DNA of 64,000 bases, from the NCBI RefSeq assembly GCF_000332235.1, contig NZ_CM001775.1:2696230-2760229 (forward strand), in the 5' to 3' direction. The position numbers were made by a program, and so were the translations under genes. The notes under the pieces were generated by a model. That model saw only the letters and a program-made list of their open reading frames with translations. It searched no databases and was not told the DNA's origin. Source of the DNA: Geminocystis herdmanii PCC 6308. Lineage in GTDB: Bacteria > Cyanobacteriota > Cyanobacteriia > Cyanobacteriales > Cyanobacteriaceae. Of the stretch, positions 38,029 through 46,534 are shown in pieces. Numbering within the stretch: position 1 is the first letter of the stretch; every line of letters begins with the position of its first letter.

Positions 38029-39354
38029 CTAAGAGAAAATAAAGTCTAGGATTATTTGCCAATTATTATTGTGTTCATTAATGGGAATAATTTTAATTGT
38101 TTTGATAAATTCTCGGAGATAAAAACGACATTCAGCAGATGATAAATCTGTCCAAAATTGAGGATTAGATAAAGCCGTAGAAATTTTTGTTAGGTTATCG
38201 GGAGGTAATTGTGCTATTTTTTGCTTAATTTTACCTATTTCTTGATAAATTTTATAGTTTCTAATATTTCCTGTTTCTTTATCTAAAATATTCTCTTTAA
38301 CTAATTGCTTTATTTGTAATAATATTTTTTCTTTTTCTTCTATTTGTTTTTCTAATTCTCTTTTTATAATTTGAGGATTTGGAGCTTGAAAATTTTGTGT
38401 TAATAAGGGTAATTGTTCACAAATTTTGTTAATAGTTTCTTGAAAAATTAGGTCATATTTAAGGGCTTTACAAGTATTTTCTCTAGGGCATTGACTGGGT
38501 ATTAAGTATAAATATTTATCTTGATATTTTTTCTTATTAATATGACTAATTCTTAAAGATGATGAGCATTGTTGACATTTTACTAAACCTGCTAAGGCAT
38601 AATTAGCGGAAGCACTACGAGGTTTTACTAAACGATGACTTTTTAAAATTCGATCGATCTGAGCTGATTCTTCTCTGGTTATAATAGCGGTATGGGTATC
38701 AGGAATTATCTCTTGATTTTTATAGGCTAAATCTCCTCGATAAATGGGATTTTTTAACCAATAATGGGCAGTAGATAAGGCAATTTTTTTGTTAAATTTT
38801 TCTTCAATATATCTCACACTATCCGCTAATGAACCGTATAATAAAAATCGATCGAAAAACTCTCTGACTATAAATATAGTCGATCGATTCACAATATAAC
38901 CATCTTTACCTCTGATATATCCGAAGGGTGCTTTTCCGGGGGGCGGTAAGATTTTTAAACGGTTATTTCCATGGGCTTTTCTCAACTTTCTCTGTTGAAT
39001 TTTTTGCTCTATTTCTTGACAAATATTAACGAATAATTCTCTTGTTTTGCTATCTTTAATTATTCTAAATTTACTGCTATTATAGTTTTCTTCGATCGAG
39101 ATGATTTCAATATTAAAACCTTCGATTTTAGCAATTAATTGGGTCACTTCTCCTAAACTATTTCCTAACTCTGATAAACTACGAATTAAGAGATAATTAG
39201 GCGGTGTTTTATGACAATCTTTGAATAATTTTTTTAACTCTTTTTTCTCCCCTATATCCTGATAAACTCGATCGACTTCACAACCCCAAAAAAAAGCATC
39301 AGGGACTTTTTCAATCACTGGTTCTGTATAAGTATAAGCGATAATTAAAGGCAC
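38029..39354 (-). CDS. Large serine recombinase-like protein with degenerate catalytic domain
   Basis: 441 residues. Architecture of a large serine recombinase (XisF-like): a resolvase-like N-terminal domain (about 1-125, with LLIRSLSELGNSLGEV matching the kLDRLgRs motif), a recombinase domain (PPPGKAPFGYIRGKDGYIVN, then YWLKNPIYRGDL), a zinc ribbon (CQQCSSSL and CPRENTCKAL) and a coiled coil (LEKQIEEKEKILLQIKQLVK). The nucleophilic Ser expected in AYxRVS is replaced: here IAYTYTEP. Strand-exchange activity is therefore doubtful. Such proteins are widespread single copies in cyanobacteria, so a vertical regulatory role is possible. Confidence 0.8.
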   Translation of the reverse strand: MPLIIAYTYTEPVIEKVPDAFFWGCEVDRVYQDIGEKKELKKLFKDCHKTPPNYLLIRSLSELGNSLGEVTQLIAKIEGFNIEIISIEENYNSSKFRIIKDSKTRELFVNICQEIEQKIQQRKLRKAHGNNRLKILPPPGKAPFGYIRGKDGYIVNRSTIFIVREFFDRFLLYGSLADSVRYIEEKFNKKIALSTAHYWLKNPIYRGDLAYKNQEIIPDTHTAIITREESAQIDRILKSHRLVKPRSASANYALAGLVKCQQCSSSLRISHINKKKYQDKYLYLIPSQCPRENTCKALKYDLIFQETINKICEQLPLLTQNFQAPNPQIIKRELEKQIEEKEKILLQIKQLVKENILDKETGNIRNYKIYQEIGKIKQKIAQLPPDNLTKISTALSNPQFWTDLSSAECRFYLREFIKTIKIIPINEHNNNWQIILDFIFS

Positions 39355-39474
39355 AGTTAAACCTCAATAAAGTGTATAAATAAAGACTAAAAATTAGCCA
39401 TATACTTTTTGAATTATTTGTCAATAGGTAAGTTCTAATTATTTAACCTGTTTTTTGTGATTATTTAACTTGTT

Positions 39475-39681
39475 TTAAAATGATAATTCACGTTTGTTAT
39501 TTACACAATATTGAAGGTATAAATTAATTAATTCTTCATAAGAAATTTCTTTTTCTTTTGCTTTTTTATCAAAATATTCTATTACTTCAATTCCCAAAGG
39601 TTAATTCACTTGTTGCTTCAGTTTTTTTGCATAAGGATTAGGACAACTTTTCATTTTAGTTAGATCATATTCTAGTTTCAT
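39475..39681 (-). pseudogene. BrnA/CopG-type antitoxin, interrupted
   Basis: Minus strand from the ATG at 39681: MKLEYDLTKMKSCPNPYAKK then LKQQVN and a stop, after which PLGIEVIEYFDKKAKEKEIS and YEELINLYLQYC continue in the same frame. Related antitoxins read KKQVTINLG-x-VIxYF there, so a small deletion or substitution has broken the gene. Confidence 0.75.
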
Positions 39682-39685
39682 AATT

Positions 39686-39810
39686 TTATTTTCTATACTG
39701 TTGACTTTCCTTTTTAGTTGCTTTACGAGCTGAAATTATCCTGATTTCGGATTCTTTTTCTCGGTAACAATGAACTATTAATAATAATCGCATTTTTGAA
39801 CTCATACCAA
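39686..39810 (-). pseudogene. BrnT toxin, C-terminal remnant
   Basis: Minus strand MSSKMRLLLIVHCYREKESE followed by IRIISARKATKKESQQYRK and stop. This is the C-terminal third of BrnT toxins (GxSxxGRLLxVxHxxR, RIISARKATxxE). The N-terminal two thirds are missing; a GGTGGGC palindrome (39823-39839) and the end of parA lie directly at the break. Confidence 0.8.
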
Positions 39811-39822
39811 GTAATAAATTTT

Positions 39823-39839
39823 GGTGGGCAATGCCCACC
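39823..39839. other. Palindrome GGTGGGCAATGCCCACC
   Basis: Identical to the terminator core after groEL (11819-11835). It sits at the end of the parA-like gene on the minus strand, where it may act as a terminator; the BrnT remnant is truncated at this point. Confidence 0.55.
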
Positions 39840-39845
39840 CTACAA

Positions 39846-40436
39846 TTATTTTAAAATTTCTTTGCCTACAGCCTGATATTTTTTCCATGCTTGTTTAGCA
39901 CGAGAATCATTATAATCTTTCACAGTTTTTCCATTTTGAGATGCTTTTTCAAAAGCAATTAATAAGGGAATTTCTGTTTTAAATACAGGCAAATTGTCTT
40001 TCTCTAAAAACAATTTTGCAGTTTTGCTATTCGTGGTTCTTGAATCAACTTTTGTCAAGAGAATTTTATAATTATTAATATTATTCTCTCTGAAAATTTC
40101 CACCGCTCGAATAGTCGCATTCAAATCCAAATGATTAGGAGTAGTGGGAATGATAATTAAATCATTGCCCTTGGCTAACTCCAAAAGCTCCTCATTTTCG
40201 GGTCCTGCTTTCATATCTGTTACGATATGATGGTGTTTAGCAATAAATGCTGTTGCCCCTGCCTGAGATGACACCACAAAGGGAAGATGATCTTCTCTAG
40301 CCCATAATAAAGCAGATCGGTTTCGATCGGCATCAATTAATAAAGTCGGTTTATCTGTATGTAAATAAGTCGATAAATGTACTGCTGTGGTGGTTTTTCC
40401 TACGCCACCTTTTAAGGAAACAATGCCAATCAACAT
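39846..40436 (-). CDS. Orphan ParA/Soj-like ATPase
   Basis: 196 residues from the ATG at 40436 (MLIGIVSLKGGVGKTTTAVH); an in-frame ATG 12 bp upstream is less likely. The deviant Walker A KGGVGKTT and LLIDADRNRSALLW (A' motif) are intact, with DLIIIPTTPNHLDLNA. The short length matches plasmid-type ParA or cargo-positioning ATPases. No parB follows; neighbours are BrnT/BrnA relics and a binding protein, so an origin from a plasmid or integrated element is plausible. It could position a cargo other than DNA. Confidence 0.85.
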   Translation of the reverse strand: MLIGIVSLKGGVGKTTTAVHLSTYLHTDKPTLLIDADRNRSALLWAREDHLPFVVSSQAGATAFIAKHHHIVTDMKAGPENEELLELAKGNDLIIIPTTPNHLDLNATIRAVEIFRENNINNYKILLTKVDSRTTNSKTAKLFLEKDNLPVFKTEIPLLIAFEKASQNGKTVKDYNDSRAKQAWKKYQAVGKEILK

Positions 40437-40498
40437 AATAATTAACAATTAACAATTAATAATGAACAATGAACAATTAACACCCTAACTCCTCATTC

Positions 40499-41821
40499 CT
40501 AATTACTAACAAGAGGCATAACCTGATCAATGACTTCTAAACTACCATCTTGTTTGACGCGCCAAACATCATAAACTCCCACAACGTCACCATTTTCATC
40601 AATGTCCACGTTACCACTTGCACCCTGATAATTGATTTTCTCTCCTTTACGCAATAACTCCATCGCCTGACAAGCATCGGTAACTTCTGTACCGTCTCCT
40701 CCTGCCACTTCCCTAACTTTATTTTTAATTCCTTCTCCTGTATTCTCTCCTGATGCCTGAGCTGCTAACATCAACAATACTGTAGCATCCCATGTGTGAG
40801 GTACGAAGGCGCTAACAGGTTTATCTCCTGTTTTTTCTTTCCATAGGGCGGTAAATTCTTCTAATGCCTTACCATCTTCCGCTCCCGGTACTGTACCCAA
40901 TGCCCCTGCAATAATCGAATTACCGTCGGCGGTTTTGCCTACTTGTTTGGTAAAGTCTTCCGAATATACTCCATCAGTCAACAAAACGGTAGTATTATTC
41001 ATTAAGCCTTGTTTAAAGGCTGCTTGTAAGAGTAAACTTCCTGTTTCTGCGTATAATACCGCCATCACGGCATCGGGCTGATTGGCAAAAGCTAATCCAG
41101 CTTCACTGTCTAGGGTTGTAGCTTTGGGATCGTGGCGCACTGGTTTATCTTTATTGATGATAGTACCTCCTGCGGTGGTAAAAGCGTTAACGAATTGTTC
41201 CTCAAAGGCTACTCCGTAATCGTTGTTAATCACTACTGTCGAAACGTTTTTAAAGCCTTCTTTTTCTGCTAAGGCGGCTAAGGCTTGGGCTTGATAGGTG
41301 TCGGGAGGGGCTGTGCGCGCCCAAAATCCGTTAAATTCTCCTTTTTTGGCTCGATCGGTAAATATAGGGCTTGTGCTACCCGGAGAGATCATCATGACGT
41401 TATTTCTGACGGCAACATCTAAGGCGGCGGTGGAAACACTACTGGCGAAAGAACCCACTACTCCAGAAACTTTGTCAACTTCTGCTAACTTAGTCATGGC
41501 GGCAGTACCAGCGACAGGATCGGTTTGATCATCTTCTTTAACTAAAGTTACGGGTTGTCCATTTACTCCACCACAGGCGTTGATGGTATCCACGGCTAAT
41601 TGAGCGGCAATGGGCATATTCTGTCCGATCGAAGATAAATCGCCAGTAATAGGGAATAATGAGCCTAATTTTAAGCCTTCACTACCAGTCGGGGCATTAT
41701 TCTCAGTATTGCTCGGTGTGTTTGTGGTATCTTCTGTTGTGCCAAAAAGGGTACATCCGACAGTGAACCAGTTGAGACTAATTAATAAACTTAAAAATAG
41801 TTTTATTTGACGGTTTTTCAT
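40499..41821 (-). CDS. Branched-chain amino-acid ABC transporter substrate-binding lipoprotein (LivK/NatB-like)
   Basis: 440 residues. A signal peptide with lipobox-like TVGC at about 20-23 (LNWFTVGCTLFG), a Thr/Asn-rich linker, then a periplasmic binding fold of family 6: LKLGSLFPITGDLSSIGQNM, VSGVVGSFASSVSTAALDVA, MMISPGSTSPIFTD and ALGTVPGAEDGKALEEF. Captures amino acids outside the inner membrane for an ABC importer; permease and ATPase genes are not here. Cyanobacterial homologues belong to the neutral amino-acid system N-I. Confidence 0.9.
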   Translation of the reverse strand: MKNRQIKLFLSLLISLNWFTVGCTLFGTTEDTTNTPSNTENNAPTGSEGLKLGSLFPITGDLSSIGQNMPIAAQLAVDTINACGGVNGQPVTLVKEDDQTDPVAGTAAMTKLAEVDKVSGVVGSFASSVSTAALDVAVRNNVMMISPGSTSPIFTDRAKKGEFNGFWARTAPPDTYQAQALAALAEKEGFKNVSTVVINNDYGVAFEEQFVNAFTTAGGTIINKDKPVRHDPKATTLDSEAGLAFANQPDAVMAVLYAETGSLLLQAAFKQGLMNNTTVLLTDGVYSEDFTKQVGKTADGNSIIAGALGTVPGAEDGKALEEFTALWKEKTGDKPVSAFVPHTWDATVLLMLAAQASGENTGEGIKNKVREVAGGDGTEVTDACQAMELLRKGEKINYQGASGNVDIDENGDVVGVYDVWRVKQDGSLEVIDQVMPLVSN

Positions 41822-41955
41822 GGTATTTTTTTATAGGAACTTGAGTTTAAATTAAAATCATACCTTACCTTTTCAAATTTATAGCGTTTTCATGGTTTTA
41901 AGGTAGAGATAAAAAAACTAAGTCCTTTTACATAAGGTTCACTCAGGTTAAATCA

Positions 41956-42504
41956 ATGGTTGTAAAATATTTCTTCCCTTTCTTCTTAATCTGTCTTTTT
42001 CTATTGGGTTGTGAGACAAATCAAACAAATTCTCCCATTGTTGAACCTAATAGTATTATTCCTGTTAATACGGAATCGATCGAGCTACCTTCAGATTTTA
42101 AGGCAGTTACAGGACAACTAATTTACTTACCAATTTACTCTAATATTTATCATTCTAATCAACGCCGTTTGCATAATTTAGGCATAACGGTTACTTTTCA
42201 TAATACTGATTTAGAAAATTCTATTATTATTAAGTCGATCGAATATTATGATACTGAAGGTAATTTAATCGAAAATTTTTTAACCTCTCCAGTGAGTTTA
42301 AAACCCCTTGCCTCCACTAATTTTTTTATCCCCGATAACGACACTAGAGGGGGAATCGGTGCTAATTTGTTAATTGAATGGGTAGCGGATAAAAAAGTAT
42401 TTAGTCCGATCGCAGAAGCGATAATGCTTAGTACGGCTAGTACTCAAGGAATTTCTTTTACTACTCAAGGAAAAGTTGTAAAAGAATTAAGAATTAAGAA
42501 TTAA
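41956..42504 (+). CDS. DUF3124 lipoprotein
   Basis: 182 residues. Lipobox LLGC at about 16-19 (FLLGCETNQTNSP), then the DUF3124 fold: TGQLIYLPIYSNIYHSNQRR, HNLGITVTFHNTDLENSI and LASTNFFIPDNDTRGGIGAN. Probably exported and lipid-anchored. Function unknown. Divergent from the amino-acid binding protein and convergent with rsmA. Confidence 0.86.
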   Translation: MVVKYFFPFFLICLFLLGCETNQTNSPIVEPNSIIPVNTESIELPSDFKAVTGQLIYLPIYSNIYHSNQRRLHNLGITVTFHNTDLENSIIIKSIEYYDTEGNLIENFLTSPVSLKPLASTNFFIPDNDTRGGIGANLLIEWVADKKVFSPIAEAIMLSTASTQGISFTTQGKVVKELRIKN

Positions 42505-42567
42505 GAGTTTATTGGTTTGTAGTGAGGGTTAAAACCCTCTCCCGATAATCTTAATTACACACAAAAA

Positions 42568-43392
42568 TTATGAGGTAACTTTATCTAAATGGTTACTTAA
42601 ATTAATCCATTCTCTGAGGCTTAAATTTTCTGCTCTAGCTTGATCATTGATACCTAATTCTGTTAAAATTTCTGTTAATTTTTCAGGTTCAATAACTGGT
42701 TTTAAGTTATTTTTTAACATTTTTCTTCTACTAGCAAATCCTTGTTTAATTAAACTGTCTAAAAACTTAGGATTATGGGCAGGATTTTCAACATTTCTAG
42801 GGGTTATTTTTACTACCACTGAATCAACTTTTGGCTTAGGATAAAAGTCTCTTGCAGGTACATCGCAAACGATTTCACAATCTGCTAAATACTGGACTTT
42901 GACGGTTAATGCTCCATATACTTTATTATTCGGAGTTGCTACAAGTCGATCGCCCACTTCTTTTTGAACTAATAGTACGATCGAATCTAAGGGTTTTTCT
43001 GCAGGTTTACTGATTCTACCCAGTAATTTTTCGATAATAGGTCCTGTGATATTATAAGGAATATTAGCAACCACTTTATTAAAGTTATTAAAGTTAGGAA
43101 AACTTTGTAACATTTCTGGTAAATTTAACTCTAAAAAATCCCCTTCTAATAATAAAAAATTATCGATTTTGCCATATTTTGCCACTAATTTTTTACATAA
43201 ATCTCGATCGATTTCTACCGCTAAAAGTTTGTCCACATAGGGAAAAATTCTCTCGGTTAACACCCCTAAACCCGGTCCTATTTCTAAGACTCGATCGAGC
43301 TTATTGAGTTGTGCTGATATAATAATTTGATCAAGGACTTGTTGATTTTTTAACCAATGTTGTCCAAACTGTTTTCTAGGTCTAAAACTCAT
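42568..43392 (-). CDS. rsmA: 16S rRNA dimethyladenosine transferase
   Basis: 274 residues. Dimethylates the two adjacent adenines near the 3' end of 16S rRNA. SAM-binding motif VLEIGPGLGVLTERIFPYV, the catalytic NIPY (VVANIPYNITGPIIEKLL), the N-terminal PRKQFGQHWLKNQQVLDQII and the C-terminal FASRRKMLKNNLKPV are all typical of KsgA/RsmA. Full length; a MITE lies upstream. Confidence 0.96.
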   Translation of the reverse strand: MSFRPRKQFGQHWLKNQQVLDQIIISAQLNKLDRVLEIGPGLGVLTERIFPYVDKLLAVEIDRDLCKKLVAKYGKIDNFLLLEGDFLELNLPEMLQSFPNFNNFNKVVANIPYNITGPIIEKLLGRISKPAEKPLDSIVLLVQKEVGDRLVATPNNKVYGALTVKVQYLADCEIVCDVPARDFYPKPKVDSVVVKITPRNVENPAHNPKFLDSLIKQGFASRRKMLKNNLKPVIEPEKLTEILTELGINDQARAENLSLREWINLSNHLDKVTS

Positions 43393-43511
43393 TAATTTTT
43401 TATATAATTATTTTGATATAACAAGACTAAATATACATTGATAAGAAATATAGGCATTTTTTACAAAAAATCAATTATTATTAAAAATCATGATATTTTT
43501 TAGAAAAATTG

Positions 43512-43679
43512 AGTTCAATTCATTGAAAGGTATCTATTAGACATATAATTTATTACACGTTTTTGTTAATTTTAGCCTGAAAAACAACTTTTAATTAATG
43601 GAAATTAATGGAATTGTGCCATTAACCCACTTCGCAATAAATTGACGAAGCTAACAGTTTTCGTTCAATGAATTGAACT
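43512..43679. mobile_element. 168-bp MITE with perfect 16-bp terminal inverted repeats
   Basis: Left end AGTTCAATTCATTGAA (43512-43527) and right end TTCAATGAATTGAACT (43664-43679) are exact reverse complements. The inside is non-coding, with further palindromes (CTTCG...CGAAG at 43630-43650; TTAATGG...CCATTAA). No clear target duplication is visible. It fills the 305-bp gap between rsmA and mltA. Confidence 0.75.
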
Positions 43680-43697
43680 AATAAAATACAATGTAGG

Positions 43698-44900
43698 CTA
43701 TTTTAACAATAAATAGTATAAATCTCCTGTCCAATCCACTAATCCTGCTTTGGCTTTAGCAACGTCTCCCGTGCCAAAAAATATATCGACTCTACCAGCA
43801 CCTTTAATAGCACTACCTGTATCTTGATCTAACACATAACGGCTCACGATGGGAGTAATCATTTGGTTGTTATTATCAACTTGGGGAATACGAGTATAAA
43901 TCAATGCTAACGCCCCCGGAGGCATGAGGGATTTATCTGTAGCGATCGAGCGTTCATCGGTAACAGGAACATTTAAACTACCCGTTGCGGGTTGCCCTCC
44001 TGTTTCTTTAAAGAAGATAAAGCGATTATTACGGGGTAAATAGATGTTTAACTCGTCGGGGTTGTTTTCCAGATAGGACATCAAACGGGGAAGACTCATT
44101 TCATCGGCAGGAATTTTGCCGTCTTGGATTAACTCTTTACCTAAGCTGACATAGGGATAATCCGTTGCCCCATTATAACCGATAGTCATAATTTTACCAT
44201 CCGTTAACTGTAATTGCGCCGAACCTTGCACCTGCACGAGATAGGCTTGAAGTCGATCGCTCAACCAAACTAACTCATTTCCTCGTAAAATACTATTGTT
44301 GCCTAACCCGTCTTTTCCTTCAATCTCTTTTCTAGTAGGGTGAGGATTTTGCCAAGAATCGAAGTTAGAAGGCTTTACATAGAGAGGATAGCGATAAATA
44401 TCTGTTTTTTGACGACTTGCTTTATAAATTGGCTGAAAATAACCTGTAAAAGATACTGTACCTTCTCCATCATAACCGATCGATCGGTAAAACCGAAATT
44501 CCTTTTCTACGGCATTTTGTAACTGTTGCGCACTGGTAGAATTAACCAATAATTGACGAAAACGTCTTAAAGAAGCGATTACCCGTTCACGACTAAACTC
44601 AGGTATGGGATAATTGGCATAAACAGTTTTTGCTTTATCTGTATTGAGATATTTTAAACTATGATCGATCGATCTAATTAAGGCTTGTTTATCTTTAGTA
44701 AATAATTGTTCATCTACTATTTTAACAGGTAAATTATCAATGGGTTTTAAAGGTATTGATTGAGCTAATAAAGGATTAGTGAATAATAAATTTAAGCTCA
44801 TATTTACTAGAAATAAACTAAAAATATGTTTAGATTTTTTAATCTGTTTTAATGACTTATAATCGGCACAATAATTATTTTTAACTTGATTTAAAAACAT
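43698..44900 (-). CDS. mltA: Membrane-bound lytic murein transglycosylase A (MltA)
   Basis: 400 residues. Cuts peptidoglycan glycan strands to anhydromuramic ends. Signal segment at about 28-47 (FSLFLVNMSLNLLFTNPLLA), then the MltA domain: VSFTGYFQPIYKASRQKTD, LVWLSDRLQAYLVQVQGSAQ, and the 3D domain with catalytic Asp: ALALIYTRIP, DQDTGSAIKGAGRVDIFFG. The 3D (DxGxAIxGxRxDxFxG) motif is clear. Divergent from the dehydrogenase gene at 44935. Confidence 0.93.
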   Translation of the reverse strand: MFLNQVKNNYCADYKSLKQIKKSKHIFSLFLVNMSLNLLFTNPLLAQSIPLKPIDNLPVKIVDEQLFTKDKQALIRSIDHSLKYLNTDKAKTVYANYPIPEFSRERVIASLRRFRQLLVNSTSAQQLQNAVEKEFRFYRSIGYDGEGTVSFTGYFQPIYKASRQKTDIYRYPLYVKPSNFDSWQNPHPTRKEIEGKDGLGNNSILRGNELVWLSDRLQAYLVQVQGSAQLQLTDGKIMTIGYNGATDYPYVSLGKELIQDGKIPADEMSLPRLMSYLENNPDELNIYLPRNNRFIFFKETGGQPATGSLNVPVTDERSIATDKSLMPPGALALIYTRIPQVDNNNQMITPIVSRYVLDQDTGSAIKGAGRVDIFFGTGDVAKAKAGLVDWTGDLYYLLLK

Positions 44901-44934
44901 AATAAATTAACTAAAATTGGCAATAAATAAAACT

Positions 44935-45789
44935 ATGAATAAAATAGCAGTTTTGGGTATGGGATTAATGGGAAACCCCATGACTTTAAGATTAGCAAAA
45001 GCGAATATTCCTGTTATCGCCTATAATCGAACTCCTGCAAAATTAGAACCTTTAAAAGAGGTAAGTGTTCCCGTTACTACCAATATACAAGAAGCCCTAG
45101 AGTTTGCTGATTGTTTGATATTGATGTTAGCGGATTTTCGTGCTATTCAAGAAGTGATTTTCTCCTCTGACGCAGATTTGACGGGAAAAACCATTATTCA
45201 AATGGGTACAATTGCACCCGATGAGAGTAAAAAACTATTAGTTGAAGTGGAAACCAGAGGGGGAGAATATTTAGAAGCGCCCGTGTTGGGAAGCATTCCC
45301 GAAGCGAAAACAGGAGAATTATTAGTGATGGTGGGGGCGACTTCCTCGCAGTTTGCAAAATGGGAAGGGTTGTTAAAAAATTATAGTCCGAATCCTCTCT
45401 TAATTGGGGAAGTGGGCAAGGCTTCAGCGTTGAAATTAGCTTTAAATCAGATGATAGCAGGGTTAACGGCTACTTTTGCCCTTAGTTTGAGCTTTTTACA
45501 ACAACAAGAGGTGAATATCGATATTTTTATGGATATTTTGCGTAGTAGTGCTTTATATGCTCCTACTTTTGATAAAAAATTGTCACGGATGCTCGATCGT
45601 AATTATGATAATCCTAATTTTCCCACAAAACACCTCGAAAAAGATATTAATTTATTCTTGGCTTCCTCTCAAAATCTGGGCTTAAATACAGAAGGTTTAG
45701 ATGGGATAAGTTCGATCGTACTTTCTGCTATTAAAAAAGGTTTTGCTGATGGGGATTATTCTGCTTTAATCGAAGGAATAAAAAATTAG
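44935..45789 (+). CDS. NAD(P)-dependent beta-hydroxyacid dehydrogenase
   Basis: 284 residues from the ATG at 44935 (MNKIAVLGMGLMGNPMTLRL); an upstream TTG start would only add MAINKT. Rossmann motif GMGLMG, substrate motif EAPVLGSIPEAKTGELLVMV (D/E-A-P-V-x-G) and catalytic Lys in GKASALKLALNQMIAGLTA. Relatives reduce glyoxylate or succinic semialdehyde, or oxidise 3-hydroxyisobutyrate; the substrate cannot be decided here. Confidence 0.9.
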   Translation: MNKIAVLGMGLMGNPMTLRLAKANIPVIAYNRTPAKLEPLKEVSVPVTTNIQEALEFADCLILMLADFRAIQEVIFSSDADLTGKTIIQMGTIAPDESKKLLVEVETRGGEYLEAPVLGSIPEAKTGELLVMVGATSSQFAKWEGLLKNYSPNPLLIGEVGKASALKLALNQMIAGLTATFALSLSFLQQQEVNIDIFMDILRSSALYAPTFDKKLSRMLDRNYDNPNFPTKHLEKDINLFLASSQNLGLNTEGLDGISSIVLSAIKKGFADGDYSALIEGIKN

Positions 45790-45822
45790 GAATTACAAAT
45801 TAGCAAGTTAAAAGAGGTTAAT

Positions 45823-46236
45823 TTAATTTTTTTTTACATCAAAAAATAATTGAGAACGATAAAAACAAATATCAAACTCTAAGAAAAAATTAACTTGTCC
45901 TAAAATAATAGAAATATTATCCGCTTTTGTCCACGCAAAAGCTAATTTAACAGAGGGAAAATTATTGATTTGTCCTTTTAAGAGAACTGCTTTTGCTTCA
46001 TAATTAGCCAAGTTTCCTGTTAAATTAATCGATATTTTTTGACTGTCCCAATCTAGTCCTAAATTTTCTCCAAAATGATAGGGTAAAACATTAACAGTCG
46101 CGCCTGTATCTAGTAAACCAGATGCGAGTAAAGTCTGATTATTATTAATTAAAGTAATCGGTAAAAAAGGAAGATAACTAGCTTCTCCAATAGTTTGATT
46201 AACCTGTTGATAAAAAAATCTTTGACTGTTACTCAT
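45823..46236 (-). CDS. Retropepsin-like aspartyl protease domain protein
   Basis: 137 residues. A single copy of the aspartyl-protease motif LLDTGATVNVLPYHFG (DTGA), followed by a strand and the hydrophobic segment ISIILGQVNFFLEF (hydrophobic-G motif), as in retropepsins that work as dimers. No pro-region or signal. It overlaps the small gene upstream (46229-46438) by 8 bp. Many bacterial members of this family are uncharacterised; proteolysis is inferred. Confidence 0.75.
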   Translation of the reverse strand: MSNSQRFFYQQVNQTIGEASYLPFLPITLINNNQTLLASGLLDTGATVNVLPYHFGENLGLDWDSQKISINLTGNLANYEAKAVLLKGQINNFPSVKLAFAWTKADNISIILGQVNFFLEFDICFYRSQLFFDVKKN

Positions 46237-46438
46237 TATCTTTATTTTCTGCCAATAATTTTAATAAAGTATCCCCTGCGGAAAAAGTATCTAGTGGTGA
46301 ATAAATAGGATATTCTTGATTCCCACGAAATAAACTATTTTCTTCTTCAGCTAATTGATTAATTATTGTCTGTAATAAATAAATTTTTTCTTGTTTATTT
46401 AGAGTGTTAATTACTGGTAATATTTGAGTTAAAGTCAT
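46229..46438 (-). CDS. Small protein coupled to the aspartyl-protease-like gene
   Basis: 69 residues, not assigned. The N-terminal helix (MTLTQILPVINTLNKQEKIY, then LLQTIINQLAEEE) resembles helical leaders of small antitoxin-like cyanobacterial proteins (LxxxEKxxLLQxLxxxL). The 8-bp overlap with the protease-like gene suggests coupled translation and joint function. Confidence 0.7.
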   Translation of the reverse strand: MTLTQILPVINTLNKQEKIYLLQTIINQLAEEENSLFRGNQEYPIYSPLDTFSAGDTLLKLLAENKDNE

Positions 46439-46534
46439 TTTTTATTCTCATTAATTATTTATATATTAAAATATGGACAAAATTTATTTTAATAAGTAAC
46501 TATTATATCTTATCATAATGTTCTAAAATTTTTA

